A stretch of 64,000 bases of DNA from Amycolatopsis lexingtonensis (GTDB lineage Bacteria > Actinomycetota > Actinomycetes > Mycobacteriales > Pseudonocardiaceae), in the NCBI RefSeq assembly GCF_014873755.1, contig NZ_JADBEG010000001.1:1180501-1244500 (forward strand), in the 5' to 3' direction. This document shows positions 25,452 through 32,721 of the stretch, one piece after another. Under the pieces are notes generated by a model that did not search any database, was not told where the DNA came from, and was given only the letters and a program-made list of their open reading frames with translations. The first letter of the stretch is position 1, and each line of letters begins with the position of its first letter. The position numbers and the translations under genes were made by a program.

Positions 25452-26554
25452 GCGACGTCCAGCGGCAGCAGGCGGTGGTCCTCGGCGACGACAGGACACT
25501 GCTCAGTGTCGATGTCGCCGATGCGGCCGCCGCCGGCGACGACCGCGGCCGGGCAGCCTTTGCCGCACGCGGGTTCGAGGCTGCAGGCGGTGCAGGTCGG
25601 GTTCGCGCCGACGGTGAACCGGTCGTGGAAGCGGTAGTTGTCGAGGCGGGCGGCGAGGTCGCGGTCGGTGAAGATGTTGCCGACGATGAAATCGGTGTCG
25701 GGATGCTGCGAGATGGGGGTGCGGGCGGCGAAGACGAGGTAGGGGCAGACGGTGACCTCGCCCGGGGTGAAGACGTAGATGATCGTCCCCGCTTCGCAGC
25801 CGGCGAGTGGTTTGCGGTCGGTGTTGGGGAAGCGGATGTGGGCGATGTCGAGGTCGGGGCCGTCGAAGGGCGCGGTCAGTTCGAAGATCTCCTGCATGTG
25901 CATGGTCGTCTTGGCGAGTTTCCGCTGGGATTTCACGCCGCGGCCCATGCTGCCGAGCGGGTTGAGCAGGACGTAGCGGGCGCCGTTGGCGCGGGCGAAC
26001 GCGCAGAGGCGGACGTACTCCTCGTTGGCGGCCAAGCTGTTCGGCGTGCACAGCAGCCCCTGCAGCAGACCGGCCGCGGCCAGCTTGCGGACGTTTGTCA
26101 CGGTGACGTCGAAGGAGGCGCGGTCGCCGCGGAAGAGGCCGTGGGAGTCGGCTGCGAATCCGTCGAGGGAGACGTTGACGTGGACTCCGGCCTCGGCGAG
26201 CTGGCGGATCAGCGTGTCGTCCAGCTCGGTGGCGTTGGTGCAGATGCCGACGTCGATGCCGGCGTTGCGGAAGGCGTACACGATGCCGAGGAAGTCGGGG
26301 TGGATGGTCGGCTCGCCGCCGGTCAGCGTTACCCGCCGGACGCGGGCGTCGGCGAGGCGGGGGACGACCTTCTTCACGATCTCTGTGAGGGGCATGTCCT
26401 TGCCGTGCTTGGTGGCGGAGACGAAGCAGTGCGCGCAGCGCAGGTTGCACCGCTCGGTGATCTGGACGAGCGCCTTGCGGTACGGGGTGTCGACGGTGGT
26501 GCGGAAGTAGCAGCTCGATGCCTGCTCGGCGACGGCGATCGGACGGACGGTCAT
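25448..26554 (-). CDS. Radical SAM protein with SPASM-like C-terminus
   Basis: 368 residues. CNLRCAHC (about 35-42) is the CxxxCxxC site for the SAM-binding 4Fe-4S cluster, and TLTGGEPTIHPDF is the GGEP motif that holds the methionine end of SAM. The core barrel runs to about residue 260. The tail has a Cys cluster (AGCEAG, VCPYLVF, CTACSLEPACGKGCP, EQCPVV) fitting a SPASM domain with one or two auxiliary clusters. SPASM enzymes usually act on peptides, but some act on small molecules. No precursor peptide gene is obvious next to it. ATG 26554 has GGAGG eight bases upstream. It is the first gene of a cassette with the kinase-like, EEP and NUDIX genes, divergent from a LysR regulator. Confidence 0.88.
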   Translation of the reverse strand: MTVRPIAVAEQASSCYFRTTVDTPYRKALVQITERCNLRCAHCFVSATKHGKDMPLTEIVKKVVPRLADARVRRVTLTGGEPTIHPDFLGIVYAFRNAGIDVGICTNATELDDTLIRQLAEAGVHVNVSLDGFAADSHGLFRGDRASFDVTVTNVRKLAAAGLLQGLLCTPNSLAANEEYVRLCAFARANGARYVLLNPLGSMGRGVKSQRKLAKTTMHMQEIFELTAPFDGPDLDIAHIRFPNTDRKPLAGCEAGTIIYVFTPGEVTVCPYLVFAARTPISQHPDTDFIVGNIFTDRDLAARLDNYRFHDRFTVGANPTCTACSLEPACGKGCPAAVVAGGGRIGDIDTEQCPVVAEDHRLLPLDVA

Positions 26555-26638
26555 CGTTCGGTCCTCCAAGTCGGGCGAGCGGGCGGCGGTGAACCGAGTA
26601 GACCACCCAGTGCTCGCGTGGACAACAATTAAGCTTGA

Positions 26639-26666
26639 AATGCTCGAAAGAAAATTACAGAGCATT
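26639..26666. promoter_or_regulatory. Candidate LysR operator in an A/T-rich divergent promoter
   Basis: AATGCTC and GAGCATT form a perfect 7-bp inverted repeat with a 14-bp spacer in the 176-bp gap between the radical SAM and LysR genes. A second TGCTCGAA occurs at 26678-26685, repeating the one at 26641-26648. The stretch 26620-26700 is strikingly A/T-rich for this genome, as expected for a divergent promoter. A binding site for the adjacent LysR protein is inferred from position. Confidence 0.5.
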
Positions 26667-26730
26667 CTGACTACACTTGCTCGAACTAGAACTGGAACTA
26701 TCCGAGTGGAAAACAAGTGAGGAGACGCTG

Positions 26731-27771
26731 GTGACGGACTCGGAGGTCGCCGAGTTGCTCGGCTTCCCGGCAGAGCTGCTCGACACCAGCCTCGATCAGC
26801 TGCGGACGCTGGCACTCGTCCGCGCGACCGGCAGCGCACAGCGCGCCGCCCGCGTGCTCCAGCGGTCGCAGTCCAGCGTGCAGAAGCAGCTCGACACGCT
26901 GAACGACGCGGCGATGCGGCTGATGGGCGAGGCGCTCGTCGCGAAGCAGGGCCGCGGGAAGGATTTCCTGTTCACTGGCTCCGGGGACGAAGTCGTCGCG
27001 CTCGCCGTGACTACGCTGCGGTCCTGGACTGAACGCGTTCACGGCGCTCGTCGGCGGGTCGGGTCCACCATCACGGTGGGCACCACCGAGTTCACGGTCG
27101 AGTTCCTCGGCGAGGTCTGGCCGCAGCTGCGTGACACCTTCGAACGCCGGGGCATCCAGCTCAAGATCGAGCACGTCCGGACCCGCGACCTCCGGGCCAA
27201 GCTGGATGCCGAGCAGGTCGATCTCGTGTGCGGCTCGTTCGCCGCTGAGCGCGGCCGCGGTCCGGACGTGCCCCACGACTTCCTCGAGTGGCACCGCGAA
27301 CGCGTCGCGCTGCTGACCAACCTGAGCGCGCGCGAGCTCCCCGACCGGCCGGTCGCGCGCGGCGCCCTCGCAGAGCTGCCGCTGCTCACGCCGACCGCGG
27401 GACTTCTCGCTGACTTCCTCACCCGCTGGTACGGCCCGGAGTACCGGGGCAAGCTCCGCGTGGTCGCCGACATCGACGCGCTCAACTACGGCCTCAACCT
27501 GCTGAGCAGCCGGCTGATGTTCGGCTGCCTGCTCACGACCGAGCGGGTCGCCGACGCCGCCGTCGAGGGCCGGTTGCCCGGTGCGAACCTGCGCAAGATC
27601 GAGCTCGGTGCGGGCTACGACCCGGAGCTCGAAATCGTCACGGGGATCTTCGCCCGCGCCGGGGAACGGCAGCGGTACGCGACCGATCATCCGCTCAACT
27701 TGCTCTGGAACGCCTTCGCGGAAGCTGCTCCGGCCGGCCGCGGCGCTCAGCACGATTCACCCGGCGCGTAG
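26731..27771 (+). CDS. LysR-type transcriptional regulator
   Basis: 346 residues from GTG 26731, with GAGGAG six bases upstream; an upstream TTG frame start is not credible. The helix-turn-helix is at about 10-75 (LDQLRTLALVRATGSAQRAA, then VLQRSQSSVQKQLDTLN). The substrate-binding part begins about residue 110 with STITVGTTEFTVEFLGEVWP, and two Rossmann-like lobes run to about 330. It is divergent from the radical SAM cassette and most likely controls it. Long insertions between HTH and effector domain make it somewhat longer than the usual 300 residues. It overlaps the convergent XRE gene by 25 bp. Confidence 0.85.
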   Translation: MTDSEVAELLGFPAELLDTSLDQLRTLALVRATGSAQRAARVLQRSQSSVQKQLDTLNDAAMRLMGEALVAKQGRGKDFLFTGSGDEVVALAVTTLRSWTERVHGARRRVGSTITVGTTEFTVEFLGEVWPQLRDTFERRGIQLKIEHVRTRDLRAKLDAEQVDLVCGSFAAERGRGPDVPHDFLEWHRERVALLTNLSARELPDRPVARGALAELPLLTPTAGLLADFLTRWYGPEYRGKLRVVADIDALNYGLNLLSSRLMFGCLLTTERVADAAVEGRLPGANLRKIELGAGYDPELEIVTGIFARAGERQRYATDHPLNLLWNAFAEAAPAGRGAQHDSPGA

Positions 27772-28550
27772 GCAGCCGCCTTCTGGTGGAGCATCTTGAA
27801 GGTCGAGCGGTAGTGCGCAACCGTGGCCGGATCGGACAGGTAGATGGTCGCGTGCTCGTGCTTCAGGACAACGGTGAAGACCTTCTCGGCGGTCTCGTAG
27901 ATCATGAAGGGTTCGATGGTCGATGCGCCGCGTGCCTCGGATGAAACGACGCGGGTCTCGATCCGTCTCCGGGTGCCCGGATCAGTGATCTCCTTGAGCT
28001 GGGCCTGCAAAACCTCAGGCGGAACGCTCTCCAAGGTCAATGCGGCCGCGCCCAGCACCAGGAAGTACCGGTGGTGGGGATTCCGATCCAGCTTTTGTGC
28101 CTGCCGGGTCAAGATTTCCTGGTCGACGTCGTCTGGCCGGGCGGCGCGCGCGCCCAGAACCGCGTGTGCGTAGTCGAACGTCTGCAGAGGCGCCGGGACG
28201 ACCTTCGGCGCCCATGCGAACGTGCGAAGGGTGTAGCGGTCGTAGGCTTGCTGGAGGCTGGTTACGTCGGAGTCGAAGCTTTCGACGTACGTCGCGCGAT
28301 CCGACTCCGCGTGAAGCCGGATCAGGAGCTGGCACTCGGTCGCCGCGATTTTGAGAAACCCGAAAATCCACCCCAGCCGCACCGCGGGAATCGGTCGTTC
28401 TCCCTTCTCCCAGCCGGAAAGAGTGGCCGGGCCGATGCCCATCTGCCGGGCCAGTTCGCGGAGGCTCAAGCCCCGATCGTTTCGGTGCTGTCGCAGCGCG
28501 CGGCCGAGGACGTAGAGACTGGGGTGGCTCAGGGATGCGTTGTCGATCAT
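27747..28550 (-). CDS. XRE-family regulator with C-terminal sensor-like domain (Scr1 type)
   Basis: 267 residues. The HTH occupies about 12-70: LGRALRQHRNDRGLSLRELA, then GIGPATLSGWEKGERPIPA. The rest resembles the DUF5753 domain of actinobacterial Scr1-like regulators, with the characteristic TFAWAPKVVPAPLQTFDYAH and a later FMIYETAEKVFTVVL strand pair. ATG 28550 overlaps the stop of the upstream gene (ATGA). Such proteins are often encoded beside a small DUF397 partner; the partner here is a different small protein. Confidence 0.85.
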   Translation of the reverse strand: MIDNASLSHPSLYVLGRALRQHRNDRGLSLRELARQMGIGPATLSGWEKGERPIPAVRLGWIFGFLKIAATECQLLIRLHAESDRATYVESFDSDVTSLQQAYDRYTLRTFAWAPKVVPAPLQTFDYAHAVLGARAARPDDVDQEILTRQAQKLDRNPHHRYFLVLGAAALTLESVPPEVLQAQLKEITDPGTRRRIETRVVSSEARGASTIEPFMIYETAEKVFTVVLKHEHATIYLSDPATVAHYRSTFKMLHQKAAAYAPGESC

Positions 28551-28918
28551 GCTGTCTGCCGGTCCGTGAGAACGAGATGGCTAGACGTCGTCACGATGCC
28601 CGCAGCGACGTCGGCGGCGTGGGACCTCAGGAGGTCCATCGGCTCTTCGAGCTGGTCGGCGACCTGATGCTGCTCGTCTGCTGGTGCGGTCCCGTCCTGC
28701 AATCGGCACGCGAGCGGGCCGATTCGCGCTTGGGTCGTGCGCAGCGCGTCGACGAGCTTGGACGTTTCGCGGGACATTCGGACTCCGGTCGATCGTGATG
28801 GTTCTGAAGTGGACAGACGGCGCAGCCCCGTGAGCACGCGGCAAAGGAACACGTACTCGGCGTCTTCCGCGAGCTTCAGGTCGGCTACGGAAGGCCATCG
28901 GACTTCGTTTGGTGCCAT
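28547..28918 (-). CDS. Hypothetical protein coupled to XRE regulator
   Basis: 123 residues, soluble, mostly helical by composition, with no motif I recognise. It starts MAPNEVRWPSVADLKLAEDA and has a likely helical middle (LVDALRTTQARIGPLACRLQ). Its stop codon overlaps the start of the XRE regulator gene, so the two are co-translated and may form a functional pair. It follows the P-loop kinase gene at a distance of 88 bp on the same strand; that gap shows no gene. Confidence 0.6.
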   Translation of the reverse strand: MAPNEVRWPSVADLKLAEDAEYVFLCRVLTGLRRLSTSEPSRSTGVRMSRETSKLVDALRTTQARIGPLACRLQDGTAPADEQHQVADQLEEPMDLLRSHAADVAAGIVTTSSHLVLTDRQTA

Positions 28919-29006
28919 GGTGATTCACCCCGGGCGTAGCGCTCGCCTGTAGTTGGTGGCGGCGGTGTCGCGGTCGGCGACGCGACACCGCCGCCGGTCT
29001 GGGAAG

Positions 29007-29591
29007 TTATCCGCGCTCACTCACGTAGCTGATCGCGAGTTCCAGCGCGGCGTCATGGTCGGGCGAAGGCAAGGGAATACTGGTGACGTCGAGTTTTTCG
29101 GCGACGTGACGCGCCCAGCGATCCGCGAGACGGCGGAATCCTCCGTCGTTGTCGTCCTCGTGACCCGTGTCCGTCGCAAGCGTCGTTCGGAAGAGCAGGC
29201 TGTAGTTCGAACTGTGGTGCTGCACCAGGCCTTCGAGCTGTGCGATCTCAGCTTCGACAGGCTCTTCGCCACGGTGCTGTAGTGCGGCGCGGTAGTACGC
29301 CAGCGCGTCGGGGACGGCGCCGTTCGCCAAGATGACGTCGGCGTGCAGCCAGGCCTCCAGTTCATCGCTGATGCCCCTCGTGATGAACCACATCGTCGAT
29401 GCCCAGGAATGGTTGTGGAGGATCGGTATCCCGAGCCGCTGCGCCCGCTCCACGAGAGCTGCGATCGTGGCGACTTGGAAGCCGTTCCGCCGGAGTTCCA
29501 GAGCCAAGCGGGAGACGAACGTGCTCTTGCCCGTCAGGTGCGGTCCCATGATCCCGATGGTCAGCGGTCGCTCGGCGACTCCGGGCATCAT
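29007..29591 (-). CDS. P-loop kinase/AAA-like NTPase, small
   Basis: 194 residues. A Walker A loop GPHLTGKST (about 15-23) follows LTIGIMG. The next helix and a Trp-rich segment (HSWASTMWFITRGISDELEA) are followed by DVILANGAVPDALAYYRAAL, a plausible Walker B/substrate region resembling NadR/Ttd14-type kinases. The product is probably a small-molecule or nucleoside kinase rather than a true AAA ATPase. ATG 29591, followed at once by a second ATG, has GGAAGGA upstream. It starts inside the stop of a 24-residue leader ORF. Confidence 0.7.
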   Translation of the reverse strand: MMPGVAERPLTIGIMGPHLTGKSTFVSRLALELRRNGFQVATIAALVERAQRLGIPILHNHSWASTMWFITRGISDELEAWLHADVILANGAVPDALAYYRAALQHRGEEPVEAEIAQLEGLVQHHSSNYSLLFRTTLATDTGHEDDNDGGFRRLADRWARHVAEKLDVTSIPLPSPDHDAALELAISYVSERG

Positions 29592-29662
29592 CGGATCCGT
29601 CCTTCCGCGTTCCTCAAATCAGGTAGTGCTTCGCCGGATACCGGCTTGGCGGTTGTGGTCAC
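29588..29662 (-). CDS. Putative 24-residue leader or small peptide
   Basis: GTG 29662 is preceded at six bases by AGGAGG, the best ribosome site in the vicinity, and reads 24 codons: MTTTAKPVSGEALPDLRNAE then four residues, ending in a TGA that overlaps the ATG of the P-loop kinase gene. The arrangement implies coupled translation. It may be a regulatory leader or a real small peptide. No family is recognised. It is divergent from the XRE-TPR gene, with which it shares the 29663-29740 promoter gap. Confidence 0.4.
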   Translation of the reverse strand: MTTTAKPVSGEALPDLRNAEGRIR

Positions 29663-29740
29663 CGGTTCCCTCCTGCATCGTGACGTCGGAACGATCACCA
29701 TGGGACCCTGACCAGCTATGATTCGGTAAGGAGGTAAACG

Positions 29741-31045
29741 GTGACCGCGTCGATTTACCCCCCGCCGAACGAACCGGAGACCGATGTGACCGACCAGCGA
29801 AGCGAAGTTCGGCCGGCCGCCGATCAACTCGCGGCGGAGATCAAGCGGTTCCGTGTCGAAGCGAAGCCGAGCCAGGCGGCCCTGGCGCGGATAATCGGCT
29901 ACACGCGCAACTACGTGTCGATGGCGGAACGGGTGGGCCAGAACCTGCCGTCGCGCGAACTCATTGAGGCGCTGGAACGTGGGCTGAACACGGGTGGCGT
30001 CTTGCGCCGCCTGTGGGAAGAGGCGAAGCATGAGCAGGTCGCCCTGAGACGCCGGCATCGGCCACCGCGCGTCGGCCAGCTGCGGGACGACGCCGTCCGG
30101 GCCGGTATGCCGGCGCTGCGCCGCGCCCTGCTTGTCTGCGACGTACCGGACGACGGTCCCGTCCGACCGCCGCACGAATTGTGGACAGCCGTCGCTCAGG
30201 CGACGGAGCAACGTGTCCAAGCCCGCTATGCACAGCTGATCGCCGAGTTGCCTGGTCTCCTGCTGGAGCTGGGGCGAGCGCGTCAGCTGGCTGCCGATGA
30301 ACGGGAGCGAGAGGACATCGCGGAGCTGCTGGTCCTCGCTTACCGAGCTGCGGACGGCTTGGCGTTCAAGTACGGCTACGTGGATCTGTCCGCTCAGATC
30401 ATCACCGCGATGCGCCTGGTGACGACCGAGATCGACAGGCCCTTCCTGGACGCCGCCGTCGCATACGTGCGCACCGAGACGTTCTTCGCCAGCAAGGACT
30501 TGGAGGCCGCTGGTCGATCGCTGACACGAGCCATCGATCGGGTACCCGCCCTGAAGTCCACAGTGGAGGAATCAGTCGCTCTCGGGTCGTTGGCGATGCG
30601 GGCCGCCGTGGTTGCTGCGCGAGCGGGAAAGCCGGACGAGGCCGAAGACCACCTTGCAGGGGCGTATCGGGCTGCCGAGCACGTGCCGGAAGGTGTCTAC
30701 CTCGGAACCGCCTTCGGACCGGCGTCCGTCCGCATCCACGAAGTCGCGGTCGCCCAAGAGCTGGGTGACAGCCCGACAGCCGTCCAGCGCGGCACTGGCT
30801 GGCACCCACCGCGGGAACTACCGGCCGAGCGCCGCTCCCACTTCTACATCGACCTCGCCCCGGCGCAACTCGAAGTCGGCCGACCCGAAGAGGCGTTCGC
30901 ATCACTTCAGCTGGCCAAGCGCGTCGCGCCGCTGCACACGCGGGAGCACCCACGGGTAAAGACGGTGCTCAAATCCCTGCTCCGCAGTCAGCGGACGGTT
31001 CGCGACGAGCTGGCAACCTTCGCCGCGTGGGCGGACGTGAACTGA
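29741..31045 (+). CDS. XRE-type HTH regulator with TPR-like C-terminal region
   Basis: 434 residues from GTG 29741 with AAGGAGG seven bases upstream. The HTH at about 30-90 includes QAALARIIGYTRNYVSMAER. From about 135 to the end the protein is alpha-helical with repeat-like helix pairs (for example ADEREREDIAELLVLAYRAA, FLDAAVAYVRTETFFASKDL, AGKPDEAEDHLAGAYRAAEH), as in actinobacterial XRE-TPR regulators that bind signalling peptides or partner proteins. It converges with the HAD gene, whose stop is the next base. Confidence 0.8.
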   Translation: MTASIYPPPNEPETDVTDQRSEVRPAADQLAAEIKRFRVEAKPSQAALARIIGYTRNYVSMAERVGQNLPSRELIEALERGLNTGGVLRRLWEEAKHEQVALRRRHRPPRVGQLRDDAVRAGMPALRRALLVCDVPDDGPVRPPHELWTAVAQATEQRVQARYAQLIAELPGLLLELGRARQLAADEREREDIAELLVLAYRAADGLAFKYGYVDLSAQIITAMRLVTTEIDRPFLDAAVAYVRTETFFASKDLEAAGRSLTRAIDRVPALKSTVEESVALGSLAMRAAVVAARAGKPDEAEDHLAGAYRAAEHVPEGVYLGTAFGPASVRIHEVAVAQELGDSPTAVQRGTGWHPPRELPAERRSHFYIDLAPAQLEVGRPEEAFASLQLAKRVAPLHTREHPRVKTVLKSLLRSQRTVRDELATFAAWADVN

Positions 31046-31693
31046 TCACGTTCTCGCGATCAACCGGGGCAACTCAATCAGCGAGTCGATGACCCAGTCG
31101 GCGTTCGCCTGCACGGCCGGGTCGTCTGCCCACAGACGACCCCACGGCCCGCGCCGGATCAGGGCCGTCCACAATCCGGCGCCGTGCCCGGCGACCACGT
31201 CGTTGTCGCGGTGGTCACCGACGTACAGGAGCTCGTGGGGAGCGACACCGGCCAGCTCGACAACGCGTCGAAAGAAGGCTGGGTCCGGCTTGGCGACACC
31301 CCACTCCGCTGAGGTGGCGATGGCGTCGACGGGAAGATCGAGTCGGCGGAGCAGGTTCCCGGCTTTGGCGGTCTGGTTGCCGGCAAGACCGACCCAGAGC
31401 CCCTTCTCCCGCAGCTCGGCAAGTGCCGGTCGGACGTCGGGGTAGAGGTCGGATTCCTCGATCCGCTCGCCGTTCCCGGTTTCCTCCCGGCGTCGCCGTT
31501 CGGTGGCTACGTCGAAGTCAGGCTTGAAGTATCGGAACGTCTCGGCGTTGTCCCGCCCGGCCGCGGTGACCGCGCCGAGCACGGTCGAGAACGTGTGCCG
31601 GCCGACGCCGATCCAGTCCGCCCAGGCGTGCCACTCGCGCGTGTCGTCGAGCACGGTCTCGCCGATGTCGAGGACGACTGCCCTCACCGGCAT
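31046..31693 (-). CDS. HAD-superfamily hydrolase, DxG variant
   Basis: 215 residues. Motif I reads VVLDIGETVLDD, so the second Asp of DxDxT is replaced by Gly. Motif II Thr/Ser is in LAGNQT, the motif III Lys lies in GVAKPDPAFF, and motif IV is YVGDHRDNDV. The GDHRxND motif and the cap (about 15-90) fit the haloacid-dehalogenase-like subfamily I. Lack of the second Asp is normal for dehalogenases and for some HADs of unknown activity, and makes ordinary phosphatase chemistry less certain. ATG 31693 follows GGAAGG; a longer frame upstream is antisense or shadow sequence. Confidence 0.8.
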   Translation of the reverse strand: MPVRAVVLDIGETVLDDTREWHAWADWIGVGRHTFSTVLGAVTAAGRDNAETFRYFKPDFDVATERRRREETGNGERIEESDLYPDVRPALAELREKGLWVGLAGNQTAKAGNLLRRLDLPVDAIATSAEWGVAKPDPAFFRRVVELAGVAPHELLYVGDHRDNDVVAGHGAGLWTALIRRGPWGRLWADDPAVQANADWVIDSLIELPRLIART

Positions 31694-31734
31694 GGCGTTT
31701 CCTTCCCATCGGCGGCGTTCCGCGTTCGAGTCTG

Positions 31735-32637
31735 TCACTCCGCCACCATGGAAGTTGCCTGCCCCCTGACCACTACCAGCTGGAGCCGGCCCAGGTTGGC
31801 GAGGTCGACGAGGGGATCGCCGGCCGTGACCAGCAGATCTGCGGAGAGGCCCGGCGTGAGCTGGCCGGTCCTGCCGCCGAGACCCAGCGCCTCGGCACTG
31901 GTCGTCGTAGCCATCTCGATGATGACCGCGCGGTCCAAGCCGAGGTGTTCGTAGAGCTGGAGGGCACCGGCGTAGTCGTCGAAGCCCGAGGTCCCGGCCC
32001 CGGCGTCGGTGCCCGGGATCATCCGGATGCCGTGGGCGGCCATCCACGCGAACCGGTCGACGACCTGATCGGCGCGCGCGGTCCCGAGGCGGTTCATGAA
32101 GCCGCGCCAGTCCGAGGGCCAGGCCACGCAGGCGAAGATGCCGCGTTCGGCGATCTTCGCCGCGACGTCGTCGCGAAGGTCGTAGCCGCCTCCGCCTTCG
32201 CGTAGCCAGGTGCAGTGCTCGATGGTGGCGACGCCGGCATCGGCGGCGGCCGCGATCGCGTCCGTACCGTGGGCGTGGGCCGCGACGGGTAAGCCGGACT
32301 GCTGGGCTTCGTCGACGATGGCGGCCAGCTCGGCGGCCGCGAACTGGCTGTGCCACATCTTCGGGGAGTTCGGGGTGATCTGGCCGCCGGAAGCCATGAC
32401 CTTGATGACGTCCGCGCCGAGCGCGGCGTTCTGCCGCACTCGCGCTCGGAGTTCGGCTTCGCCGTCGGCGACGCCGCCGAGGAACCAGCCCGCGTCGACG
32501 AGCTGGGGGCTGAGCTGCAGGAGGCCGTCCCGGATCTCGATCACACGCCGCCAGTACCGGTGGCCGATCCGGTGGGTGAGCAGCGTGTCCAGCCAAGACC
32601 GGGTCGGTGCGTGGTCGAGGGCGTCGGCGAAGAACAC
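31735..32637 (-). pseudogene. Amidohydrolase, 5'-truncated
   Basis: The 300-residue frame matches the middle and end of an imidazolonepropionase-type amidohydrolase: GADVIKVMASGGQIT (metal-bridging Lys), VAAHAHGTDAI (HxH), ATIEHCTWL (His), MIPGTDAGAG (catalytic Asp) and a C-terminal GQLTPGLSADLLVTAGDP. The first 80-100 residues, which should carry the HxH of strand 1 and the beta-sandwich, are absent: the frame is open only to a TAG at 32722, where the STAND gene ends. Truncation by a recombination event is likely. Catalytic activity is not expected without the first metal ligands. Confidence 0.75.
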
Positions 32638-32721
32638 CGCGTGCAGCTCCCGCCACAGCGGGCCGTCCAGCCCCGGGGTCGCTGACCCGCGAGGTCGGCT
32701 ATTCCCGGCCCCAGACCCTGT

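Noticed and set aside
25448-26554. Viperin (antiviral radical SAM enzyme) next to a nucleotide kinase
   Set aside because: The pairing is suggestive, but the CxxxCxxC context, the GGEP region and the C-terminal Cys cluster fit MoaA/SPASM enzymes, not viperin.
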